This document shows positions 51,958 to 58,807 of a stretch of 64,000 nt of DNA, in pieces. The position numbers and the translations under genes were made by a program. The notes under the pieces were generated by a model. It had not been told where the DNA came from. It did no database searches and saw only the letters and a program-made list of their open reading frames with translations. How positions within the stretch are numbered: position 1 is the stretch's first letter; each line of letters begins with the position of its first letter. The stretch is from an uncultured Bacteroidales bacterium. Its GTDB lineage: Bacteria > Bacteroidota > Bacteroidia > Bacteroidales > P3. The stretch is taken from positions 1-64,000 of the forward strand of contig CAJOIV010000023.1 in NCBI GenBank assembly GCA_905234665.1, read 5' to 3'.

Positions 51958-52047
51958 CAGTTTCCAATTGTAAACACACCCTCCTCCCCGCCGCCGTAAC
52001 TCACTGGTTTCTTCGGTCTGTACACCCATGTTTACAAATGGAAACTG
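51958..52047. repeat. Inverted pair of CAGTTTCCAWTTGTAAACA elements
   Basis: Element at 51958-51976 and its near-exact reverse complement at 52029-52047 (one mismatch in 19), flanking about 50 bases. Related to the palindrome at 15071-15086. Confidence 0.75.
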
Positions 52048-52089
52048 TTAAAAACCTCCCCCGGCACTTGCCATGTCGGGGAAAAAGTG

Positions 52090-52099
52090 TATATTTGCA
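52090..52099 (+). promoter_or_regulatory. -7 promoter element (TATATTTGCA)
   Basis: TATATTTGCA preceded by GAAAAAGTG, about 18 bases before the ATG at 52118; excludes a longer start at 52073. Confidence 0.75.
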
Positions 52100-52117
52100 G
52101 CGTCAAACCATTACACC

Positions 52118-53545
52118 ATGAACAGACATTTCCCTTTGATAATCTCAGCGTTGTTGCTCTTGTTTTCTGTGGCTGAAGCACAGGATACGGTTATCCCATG
52201 GAATACTCCCAGATATTGGACTTATATCCCTTCTGATTATTCCAGGACTAGGTTTAATTGTGAAAATACAAACCCGCCTGGGGAAGGCATGTATGCCTAT
52301 GGCTTGTCCCAATCAATTACAGGCTATGCGTATTATACACCTCAACCCGTGTTGGTCTATGGCATTGCGGCTTCGGTAAGCACCATCCGATGGGGCTGTA
52401 CCGGTAGACCTGACGAGGTCCATATCGCAGACCTCTATTGCGACCCGCTTGTCCACAGGATGGACAGCCTCCAGATTTGGGCCATTCTGATAGAGAAGCG
52501 GGGTGATTCCTTCCGGCGGGTTGATTCTGTCCGATGGCACTACCGGAGTCGGCCCGACATAGTGTGGGAAGCGACACACGACACAAACGAAGTTGGGATC
52601 TATGCATGCGAGTTTTTCTTTGCCCACCCTCTGTCGGTTTATGACACATTCTTTGTATGCATGTCGGTAAGGGGTGAAGCAATAGAAGACGATTGTACAG
52701 ATGCTGATGGTTCTTACCACAGGATGAGCGTGATAAACAACCCTGTATCCTGTCCGGGACATGTTCATGTGAAATACCAATACCAAACAGGGATGACGAA
52801 TCCTGATTTATCTTATTTCTCTGGTATCACCACGCTCTATGCCCATCCCATCATCGTACCACCTGACACCGACGCGGTGGGATGCCAGCCGCCAACGCTG
52901 AGGTTCCTGACTTCGGTGTCGGGGTTTCCCTGGTTCAGCTATAGCCTGACGACCGACGAGGAGGCTGTCGGCTACGAAGTCCAGTATGCACCCGTGGGCA
53001 GCGACACGTGGGACACGGCAACGAATTTTGCGATGCAAGATGCCCGGTTCAAGATATTTGCGGATTTCGATGCTACGAGATACTACCGGGTCCGTTTCCG
53101 TTCCCAGCATCGGCACGGCTGCCCGATACACGACACCACCTATTGGAGCCCGTGGAGTGACACTATCCTCTTCTACACGGGCTCGACGGCCCCCGACACC
53201 ACCACGTCCATCACCCCCGTGGAGGGCTGCCCCGACGGCCTCTTCACCCTCAGCCCCAACCCCGCGACGGGGACGGTGACCGTGACAGTGGGCTCTTTGA
53301 CACACTCCTCCGCCCTTGCGGGCACCTCCCCTAACTTAGGGGAGGAGCGGCTGACGCGGTTAGGGGAGCAGCTGATACTCACGCTGACCGACGCGGCGGG
53401 ACGCGAGGTGATGCGCAAGGAACTTTCAACTTTCAACTCTCAACTTTCAACCACCCTCGACCTCTCGGGCCTCGCGGCAGGCATCTACTTCGTCACCCTC
53501 TCCACCCCCACGGCCACGGGCACCCAACGCCTCGTGGTGCGGTAG
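52118..53545 (+). CDS. Secreted protein with type IX secretion sorting domain (type A)
   Basis: 475 residues from ATG 52118. Signal peptide MNRHFPLIISALLLLFSVAEAQ; an unrecognised N-terminal domain (about 25-245) with several Cys, Trp and Tyr residues; a fibronectin-III-like segment (about 255-355, EEAVGYEVQYAPVGSDTWD, YYRVRFRSQH); and a C-terminal T9SS type A sorting domain (FTLSPNPATGTVTV, LTDAAGREVMRKEL, LAAGIYFVTLSTPTATGTQ) that directs export across the outer membrane and attachment to the surface. Two repeat elements are translated in frame inside the sorting domain: a hairpin element (THSSALAGTSPNLGEERLT) and a heptamer array (LSTFNSQLST). Confidence 0.85.
   Translation: MNRHFPLIISALLLLFSVAEAQDTVIPWNTPRYWTYIPSDYSRTRFNCENTNPPGEGMYAYGLSQSITGYAYYTPQPVLVYGIAASVSTIRWGCTGRPDEVHIADLYCDPLVHRMDSLQIWAILIEKRGDSFRRVDSVRWHYRSRPDIVWEATHDTNEVGIYACEFFFAHPLSVYDTFFVCMSVRGEAIEDDCTDADGSYHRMSVINNPVSCPGHVHVKYQYQTGMTNPDLSYFSGITTLYAHPIIVPPDTDAVGCQPPTLRFLTSVSGFPWFSYSLTTDEEAVGYEVQYAPVGSDTWDTATNFAMQDARFKIFADFDATRYYRVRFRSQHRHGCPIHDTTYWSPWSDTILFYTGSTAPDTTTSITPVEGCPDGLFTLSPNPATGTVTVTVGSLTHSSALAGTSPNLGEERLTRLGEQLILTLTDAAGREVMRKELSTFNSQLSTTLDLSGLAAGIYFVTLSTPTATGTQRLVVR
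53301..53375 (-). repeat. Hairpin repeat with CTCCCCTAAGTTAGGGGAG, copy 3, inside a coding sequence
   Basis: Read on the minus strand: core variant GCGTCAGC, palindrome CTCCCCTAAGTTAGGGGAG, hairpin GCCC-GCAA-GGGC, end GGAGGAGTGTGT. It is oriented opposite to the gene and read through in frame. Confidence 0.85.
53421..53452. repeat. CAACTTT heptamer array inside a coding sequence
   Basis: AACTTTC-AACTTTC-AACTCTC-AACTTTC-AACC within the T9SS protein gene, encoding LSTFNSQLST. Same heptamer as 44880-44914. Confidence 0.8.
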
Positions 53546-53616
53546 ATTCCCCCGCGTAAACAACGGCATGTTGAAAAGAAAGTCGCCCGGAAGGCGGCTA
53601 TATGTGGATTTTGTCG

Positions 53617-53626
53617 TACTTTTGCA
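53617..53626 (+). promoter_or_regulatory. -7 promoter element for clpC (TACTTTTGCA)
   Basis: TACTTTTGCA after TTTTGTCG, 11-20 bases before the two candidate ATGs (53638, 53647). Confidence 0.72.
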
Positions 53627-53637
53627 GTCGGAAAATA

Positions 53638-56274
53638 ATGCCCATAATGGAACAACCCAGACTTAGCGACAATGTAAAACAGGCTATTGCAAACAGCCGC
53701 GACGAGGCCATCCGCCTGAAAAACGGAGCCATCGGCGTCGAACACCTATTCCTCGGCATCATGCGCCTCGACACCTGCTCGGCCCTGCAGGTCCTGGGCC
53801 TCCTGGAGGCCGATATGCCAGCCCTGAAGACCCGCATCGAGTCTTCCGTGGGACAGATAGACAGCAACATCAAATACAGCGACGACAGCGAGATTCCCAT
53901 GCTGCGGCAGACGGAGAAGATCCTCCGCCTCAGCTTCCTCGAAAGCTCGCGCCTCAAGGCCAAGGAGATTCACACCATCCACCTGCTCCTCGCCATCCTG
54001 CAGGAAAAGGAGAACCTGGTGTCGCAACTGCTCGCCAACTATAAGATTGACTACGACCGCTGCCTGAAGACCATGCGCCAGCAGGGCTTCGCCCCCGACC
54101 AGCCCGCGGCGGACGACAGCGCCTCCCGCCTGCCCGATTTCCGCTCGCAGACCAGCGACGACGACAACGACGACCCCTTTGCCGACCCCGAGACGGAACG
54201 CGTGCGCGGCGCCATAGGCCAGGTGAACACGCAGAAGAGCGAGAGCAAGACCCCCGCCCTCGAGAATTTCGGCCGCGACCTCACACAGCTGGCCCGCGAG
54301 GGCAAGCTCGACCCCATCGTGGGCCGCGAGAAGGAGCTGGAGCGCATCGCGCAGATCCTCTCGCGCCGCAAGAAAAACAACCCCATCCTCATCGGCGAAC
54401 CCGGCGTGGGCAAGAGCGCCATCGCCGAAGGGCTGGCCCTGCGCATCGTCGAGGGACGCGTGCCGCGCACCCTCTACGACAAGCGCGTCATCTCGCTCGA
54501 CCTCGCCTCGCTGGTGGCAGGCACCAAGTACCGCGGCCAGTTCGAGGAACGCATGAAGGCCGTGCTCAACGAGTTGGAGAAGAATCCTGAAGTGATACTT
54601 TTCATCGACGAGATACACACCATCGTGGGTGCCGGCAGCGCCAGCGGATCGCTCGACGCCTCCAACATGTTCAAACCCGCCCTCGCCCGCGGCGAAATCC
54701 AGTGCATAGGCACCACCACGCTCGACGAATACCGCCAGTATATCGAGAAGGACGGCGCCCTGGAACGCCGCTTCCAGAAGGTGCTCGTCGAGGCCACCAC
54801 GCCGGAACAGACACTCACCATCCTCCGCAAAATCAAGGAGAAATACGAGGACCACCACCTGGTCCAGTACACCGACGAGGCCCTCAGGGCATGCATCGCC
54901 CTCACGGAACGCTACGTCAGCGACCGCCTGCTGCCCGACAAGGCCATCGACGCCCTCGACGAGGCCGGCGCCCGCGTGCGCATCGCCCATGTCGAGGTGC
55001 CGGAGGACATCCTTATACTGGAGAATGAGATAGCCCGCGTGTCGGAACTGAAAAAGAAGGTCTTGGCACAGAAGAGCTACAACGAAGCCGCCCAGTACCG
55101 CGACGAGGAGCGCCAGCTCCGCGACAAGCTGCAGGACCGCAAACGGCAATGGGAGGAGGAGGAACGCGACAAGCGGCCCGCCGTCACCGACCAGGACATC
55201 GCCGAGGTGGTGGCCATGATGACCGGCGTGCCGGTGCAGCGCATCGCCGAGAACGAGAGCTCGCGCCTGATGGTGATGGAGAGTGAGATGCAGGGCGTCG
55301 TCGTGGGCCAGGACGAGGCCGTCAGGCAGGTGTGCAAGGCCATCCGCCGCAACCGCGCCGGACTGAAAGACCCCAACCGGCCCATCGGCTCGTTCATCTT
55401 CGTGGGTCCCACGGGCGTAGGCAAGACCTACCTCACCAAGGTGCTGGCCAAGTACCTCTTCGACAGCGAGGCCAACATGATACGCATCGACATGAGCGAG
55501 TATATGGAGAAATTCGCCGTCAGCCGCCTCATCGGGGCACCCCCGGGATACGTGGGCTACGAGGAGGGCGGACAGCTGACCGAGAAGGTGCGCCGCAAGC
55601 CCTATTCCATCGTGCTCCTCGACGAGATCGAGAAGGCCCACCCCGACGTCTTCAACGTGCTGCTACAGGTGCTCGACGACGGCCAGCTGACAGACGGCAT
55701 GGGCCGCAAGGTGGACTTCAAGAACACCATCATCATCATGACCTCGAACATCGGCACACGCCAGCTCAAAGACTTCGGCACCGGCGTGGGATTCAACACC
55801 GCCGCCCGCATCGCCGGCCGCGCCGCCGAGGAACGCGCCGTCATCGACAAGGAGATGAAGAAGAAGTTCGCCCCCGAGTTCCTCAACCGCATCGACGACA
55901 TCGTGTTCTTCAACACACTGCAACGAGAAGACATCCACAAGATTATCGACATCGAGCTGAAGGGACTCTTCAAGCGTGTCCGCGACATGGGCTACGGCAT
56001 CGAGATAGACAGCGAGGCCAAGGATTTCATCCTCAAGAAAGGCTGGGACGAGCAGTACGGCGCCCGCCCGCTGAAACGCGCCATCCAGCAGCACATCGAG
56101 GACGACCTCGCCGACGAAATCATCAAGGCCGACATCCTCCAGGGCGACACCATCAAGATTACCGCCGCCCCCGACGGCGAGAAACTCACCTTCGAAGTAG
56201 AGAAAGGCACCGTCAGCCGCCAGCTGGAAGCCCGGCTCGAGGAGGCGCAGGAGGAGATGGTGGCTGAGAGTTGA
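53638..56274 (+). CDS. clpC: ATP-dependent Clp protease ATP-binding subunit ClpC
   Basis: 878 residues from ATG 53638 (53647, [12 protein letters not shown], is as good). AAA+ unfoldase that feeds substrates to ClpP and acts as a chaperone. Order: Clp-N repeats (about 5-150), first AAA domain with Walker [10 protein letters not shown] and [13 protein letters not shown], a short middle region with a UVR-like [18 protein letters not shown] that marks ClpC rather than ClpB, second AAA domain with [25 protein letters not shown], and the C-terminal [11 protein letters not shown]...GARPLKRAI. Its TGA lies in a heptamer array, so the last residues may come from the repeat. Confidence 0.95.
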   Translation: MPIMEQPRLSDNVKQAIANSRDEAIRLKNGAIGVEHLFLGIMRLDTCSALQVLGLLEADMPALKTRIESSVGQIDSNIKYSDDSEIPMLRQTEKILRLSFLESSRLKAKEIHTIHLLLAILQEKENLVSQLLANYKIDYDRCLKTMRQQGFAPDQPAADDSASRLPDFRSQTSDDDNDDPFADPETERVRGAIGQVNTQKSESKTPALENFGRDLTQLAREGKLDPIVGREKELERIAQILSRRKKNNPILIGEPGVGKSAIAEGLALRIVEGRVPRTLYDKRVISLDLASLVAGTKYRGQFEERMKAVLNELEKNPEVILFIDEIHTIVGAGSASGSLDASNMFKPALARGEIQCIGTTTLDEYRQYIEKDGALERRFQKVLVEATTPEQTLTILRKIKEKYEDHHLVQYTDEALRACIALTERYVSDRLLPDKAIDALDEAGARVRIAHVEVPEDILILENEIARVSELKKKVLAQKSYNEAAQYRDEERQLRDKLQDRKRQWEEEERDKRPAVTDQDIAEVVAMMTGVPVQRIAENESSRLMVMESEMQGVVVGQDEAVRQVCKAIRRNRAGLKDPNRPIGSFIFVGPTGVGKTYLTKVLAKYLFDSEANMIRIDMSEYMEKFAVSRLIGAPPGYVGYEEGGQLTEKVRRKPYSIVLLDEIEKAHPDVFNVLLQVLDDGQLTDGMGRKVDFKNTIIIMTSNIGTRQLKDFGTGVGFNTAARIAGRAAEERAVIDKEMKKKFAPEFLNRIDDIVFFNTLQREDIHKIIDIELKGLFKRVRDMGYGIEIDSEAKDFILKKGWDEQYGARPLKRAIQQHIEDDLADEIIKADILQGDTIKITAAPDGEKLTFEVEKGTVSRQLEARLEEAQEEMVAES

Positions 56275-56291
56275 AAGTTAAAAGTTGAAAC
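56268..56291. repeat. Reverse CAACTTT heptamer array at the end of clpC
   Basis: GAGTTGAAAGTTAAAAGTTG-type array covering the clpC stop codon (56272-56274) and joining directly to the GCGGCAGC core at 56292. Confidence 0.75.
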
Positions 56292-56352
56292 GCGGCAGCT
56301 AACTCCTCCCCTAAGTTAGGGGAGGTGGCCCAACGGGCCGGAGGAGTGTGTT
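56291..56352 (+). repeat. Hairpin repeat with CTCCCCTAAGTTAGGGGAG, copy 2
   Basis: GCGGCAGC core (56292-56299), palindrome CTCCCCTAAGTTAGGGGAG, hairpin GGCCC-AAC-GGGCC, end GGAGGAGTGTG and a T-run. It lies between convergent clpC and the NfnAB-like gene, so it may also act as a terminator. Confidence 0.85.
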
Positions 56353-56369
56353 TTTTCCCTTCTTAGCTC

Positions 56370-58691
56370 TTACTTCTGCAAGTACTCGTCAATGGCTTTG
56401 GCGGCCACGCGGCCGGCACCCATGGCGAGGATGACGGTGGCGGCGCCACTGACGGCATCGCCTCCGGCGAAGACCCCCTTGCGGGAGGTCTGTCCGTTGG
56501 CGTCGGTCTTGAGACCGCCGAAACTCTCGGTGTCGAGGCCGGGCGTGGTACTCTTGATGAGGGGGTTGGGACTGGTGCCGAGGGCCACGACGACATTGTC
56601 GACCTCCATCTCGAACTCGCTGCCCGCAATGGGGCTGAAGCTGCGTCTTCCCTTCGCGTCGGGCTCACCCATAGCCATGCGCACGAGGCGGATGGCACGG
56701 ACATTGCCCTTGTCGTCGGAGAGGAACTCGGTGGGGTTGGTCATGAAGGCGAACTCGATGCCTTCCTCCATGGCGTGGTGCACCTCCTCGCGGCGGGCGG
56801 GCATGTCCTGCTCGCCGCGGCGGTAGACGACGGTGACGTCGCTGCCGAGGCGTTTGGCTGTGCGCGCGGCATCCATGGCCACGTTGCCGCCACCGACCAC
56901 CACGACCTTCTTGCCCAGATAGATGGGGGTGTCGTACTCCTCGTCGTAGCCGTGCATGAGGTTGGTGCGCGTGAGGAGTTCGTTGGCCGAGATGACGCCC
57001 ACGAGGGTCTCGCCGGGGATGCCCATGAACTTGGGCAGTCCCGCGCCGGAGGCGATATAGACGGCGGAGAAGCCGTGACGGTCGAAGAGTTCGTCGACGG
57101 TGACGCTCTTGCCCACGATGACGTTGGTCTGGATGTCGACGCCGAGGGCGCGGAGCTTGTTGATCTCGCGCTCGACGACTTTCTGCTTGGGCAGGCGGAA
57201 TTCGGGGATGCCATAGACGAGGACTCCTCCGGGATGGTGCAGCGCCTCGAAGATGGTGACGCTGTAGCCCTTCTTGGCCAGGTCGCCCGCACAGGTGAGG
57301 CCCGAAGGGCCGGAGCCGATGATAGCCACTTTGAATGTGTTAATGTTTGAATGTGTTAATGTTTGAGTGGCGGCAGCCCCACTTACACATTCACGCATTG
57401 ACACATTATCACAATTGTCCGCCACGAAACGTTCCAGGGCGCCGATGGCGATGGGTTCGCCTTTGCGGCCGAGGATGCAGCTGCCCTCGCATTGCGTCTC
57501 CTGGGGGCAGACGCGGCCACAGACGGCCGGGAGTGCCGAGTCTTGGGCGATGATGTCGGCGGCACGGGAGAAGTCCTCCTGCGCCACGGCGGCGATGAAT
57601 TCGGGGATATTGATGCTCACGGGACAGCTGGAGACGCACATGGGCTTCTTGCAGTGGAGGCAGCGACGCGCCTCGGCGACGGCCTGTTCACGGGTGAATC
57701 CGAAGGAGACCTCCTCGAAGTTGGCGGCACGGACGGCGGGGTCCTGCTCGCGGGGCTTCTGCCTGCCGGGAGTCCCGGCCGACGATTTATTTCCTAATTC
57801 CTCATTCCTCATTCCTAATTCCACCGCCTCGGCCAGGTTGCAGCGGTGGCCGGGGGTGACGGTAGCGATGCGGTACTTTTGGTCGTCGGGGCGGCGGAGA
57901 CGGCTGGCGGCCTCGTCGAAATCCACGAGATGTCCGTCGAATTCGGGGCCGTCGACGCAGGTGAACTTGACTTTGTCGCCCACCGTCACGCGACAGGCAC
58001 CACACATGCCGGTGCCGTCGACCATCATGCAGTTCATGCTGACGATGGTCTTAAGGCCGAGGTTCTTGGTGAGGAGGGAGACGAACTTCATCATGGGCAG
58101 GGGGCCGATGGCGATGCAATGTGTGTATTGCTTGCCTGAGTCGACGAGGGATTGGATCTTGTTCGTCACGAGGCCTTTCTCGCCGTAGGAGCCATCGTCG
58201 GTCATGAGGTAGAGATTGTCGCAGACGGGGCGCATCTCCTCTTCGAAGAAGAGCAGGTCGCGGTTGCGTGCGCCGATGATGACATCAGTAGGAATGCCCT
58301 GGCTGTGGGCCCATTTCACCTGGGGATAGACGGGTGCTGTACCCACGCCGCCAGCAACGAAAAGGAGACGCATGGAGGCACGTTCGTCCGGGGTGGCGGC
58401 GAGAAGTTCGCTGGGCTGTCCCAGAGGGCCTACGATGGTGTATATGCTGTCGCCCTCGTTCATGGCCGCAAGGGTACGGGTGCTGTCGCCCACCACCTGG
58501 TAGACGATGGTGACGGTCTCGCGCTTGGTGTCGAGGTCGCAGATGGTGAGGGGCACGCGCTCCCCCTTGTCCTTCGGGATGACGATGACGAACTGGCCGG
58601 GTTTGCCCGCACGGGCAATCCAAGGGGCCTTGATGTCCATCAGATAGATTTCGTTGCTGTTAAGCAGGCGTTTGCGTACAATCTGGTACAT
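56370..58691 (-). CDS. Fused ferredoxin-NADP reductase (NfnA/DHOD-B-like) and glutamate synthase small-chain-like protein
   Basis: 773 residues from ATG 58691; longer frames start upstream of the promoter. Residues 1 to about 285 are the FAD/NAD-binding electron-transfer subunit of the dihydroorotate dehydrogenase B/NfnA type (ERVPLTICDLD, LFVAGGVGTAPVYPQVKWAH) ending in a [2Fe-2S] cysteine cluster (GTGMCGACRV). The rest is GltD/NfnB-like: two [4Fe-4S] motifs (CLHCKKPMCVSSCPV, CGRVCPQETQCEGSC), then an FAD domain (IIGSGPSGLTCAGDLAKKGY) and an NADPH domain (VVVVGGGNVAMDAARTAKRL). Probably an NADH/NADPH/ferredoxin oxidoreductase, possibly bifurcating. Two repeat arrays are read in frame at domain linkers (57333-57417, 57791-57822). 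Confidence 0.92.
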   Translation of the reverse strand: MYQIVRKRLLNSNEIYLMDIKAPWIARAGKPGQFVIVIPKDKGERVPLTICDLDTKRETVTIVYQVVGDSTRTLAAMNEGDSIYTIVGPLGQPSELLAATPDERASMRLLFVAGGVGTAPVYPQVKWAHSQGIPTDVIIGARNRDLLFFEEEMRPVCDNLYLMTDDGSYGEKGLVTNKIQSLVDSGKQYTHCIAIGPLPMMKFVSLLTKNLGLKTIVSMNCMMVDGTGMCGACRVTVGDKVKFTCVDGPEFDGHLVDFDEAASRLRRPDDQKYRIATVTPGHRCNLAEAVELGMRNEELGNKSSAGTPGRQKPREQDPAVRAANFEEVSFGFTREQAVAEARRCLHCKKPMCVSSCPVSINIPEFIAAVAQEDFSRAADIIAQDSALPAVCGRVCPQETQCEGSCILGRKGEPIAIGALERFVADNCDNVSMRECVSGAAATQTLTHSNINTFKVAIIGSGPSGLTCAGDLAKKGYSVTIFEALHHPGGVLVYGIPEFRLPKQKVVEREINKLRALGVDIQTNVIVGKSVTVDELFDRHGFSAVYIASGAGLPKFMGIPGETLVGVISANELLTRTNLMHGYDEEYDTPIYLGKKVVVVGGGNVAMDAARTAKRLGSDVTVVYRRGEQDMPARREEVHHAMEEGIEFAFMTNPTEFLSDDKGNVRAIRLVRMAMGEPDAKGRRSFSPIAGSEFEMEVDNVVVALGTSPNPLIKSTTPGLDTESFGGLKTDANGQTSRKGVFAGGDAVSGAATVILAMGAGRVAAKAIDEYLQK
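57333..57417. repeat. Octamer arrays around a GCGGCAGC core, inside a coding sequence
   Basis: AATGTGTT-AATGTTTG twice, core GTGGCGGCAGCCCCAC (57368-57383), then ACACATT-type copies in the opposite sense, so the whole is an inverted repeat. It is translated in frame as about 28 residues between the iron-sulphur and FAD domains. Confidence 0.82.
57791..57822. repeat. ATTCCTC/ATTCCTA heptamer array inside a coding sequence
   Basis: Four tandem heptamers, translated in frame as part of GMRNEELGNKSS, in the linker between the NfnA-like and GltD-like halves. Confidence 0.8.
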
Positions 58692-58711
58692 GTGGATGAG
58701 GTATTTCAAGA

Positions 58712-58721
58712 TGCAAAGATA
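58712..58721 (-). promoter_or_regulatory. -7 promoter element for the NfnAB-like gene (TATCTTTGCA)
   Basis: Minus-strand TATCTTTGCA preceded by AAAAAGTTG. Inverted-repeat partner of 58754-58763. Confidence 0.78.
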
Positions 58722-58753
58722 CAACTTTTTGTTGAATATACGGAAAAAAGTTG

Positions 58754-58763
58754 TACCTTTGCA
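58754..58763 (+). promoter_or_regulatory. -7 promoter element for the T9SS-B gene (TACCTTTGCA)
   Basis: TACCTTTGCA preceded by GAAAAAAGTTG, about 44 bases before ATG 58808. Confidence 0.78.
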
Positions 58764-58807
58764 CAATAGAGAGAAAAGGGGTATTGAAAACAACAGGCTA
58801 AACGACA

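Larger units (their letters stand above)
51479..52117. other. Repeat-rich gene-free spacer upstream of gyrA and the T9SS gene
   Basis: About 640 bases. Contents in order: gyrA promoter (51542-51549), a DnaA-box-like TTATCCACA (51610-51618), CTGTTAAAAACC (51621-51632), the hairpin repeat (51807-51847), two inverted copies of the CAGTTTCCA palindrome (51958-51976, 52029-52047), a second CTGTTAAAAACC (52045-52056) and the promoter at 52090-52099. No credible coding frame. Confidence 0.7.

Noticed and set aside
48920-51973. 1017-codon open frame on the plus strand
   Set aside because: It is antisense to gyrA, whose GC-rich third positions remove stops on the other strand; the translation is His/Val/Asp-rich low complexity with no domain.
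54000-56274. ClpB rather than ClpC
   Set aside because: The middle region is short and UVR-like; the long ClpB coiled-coil insertion is missing.
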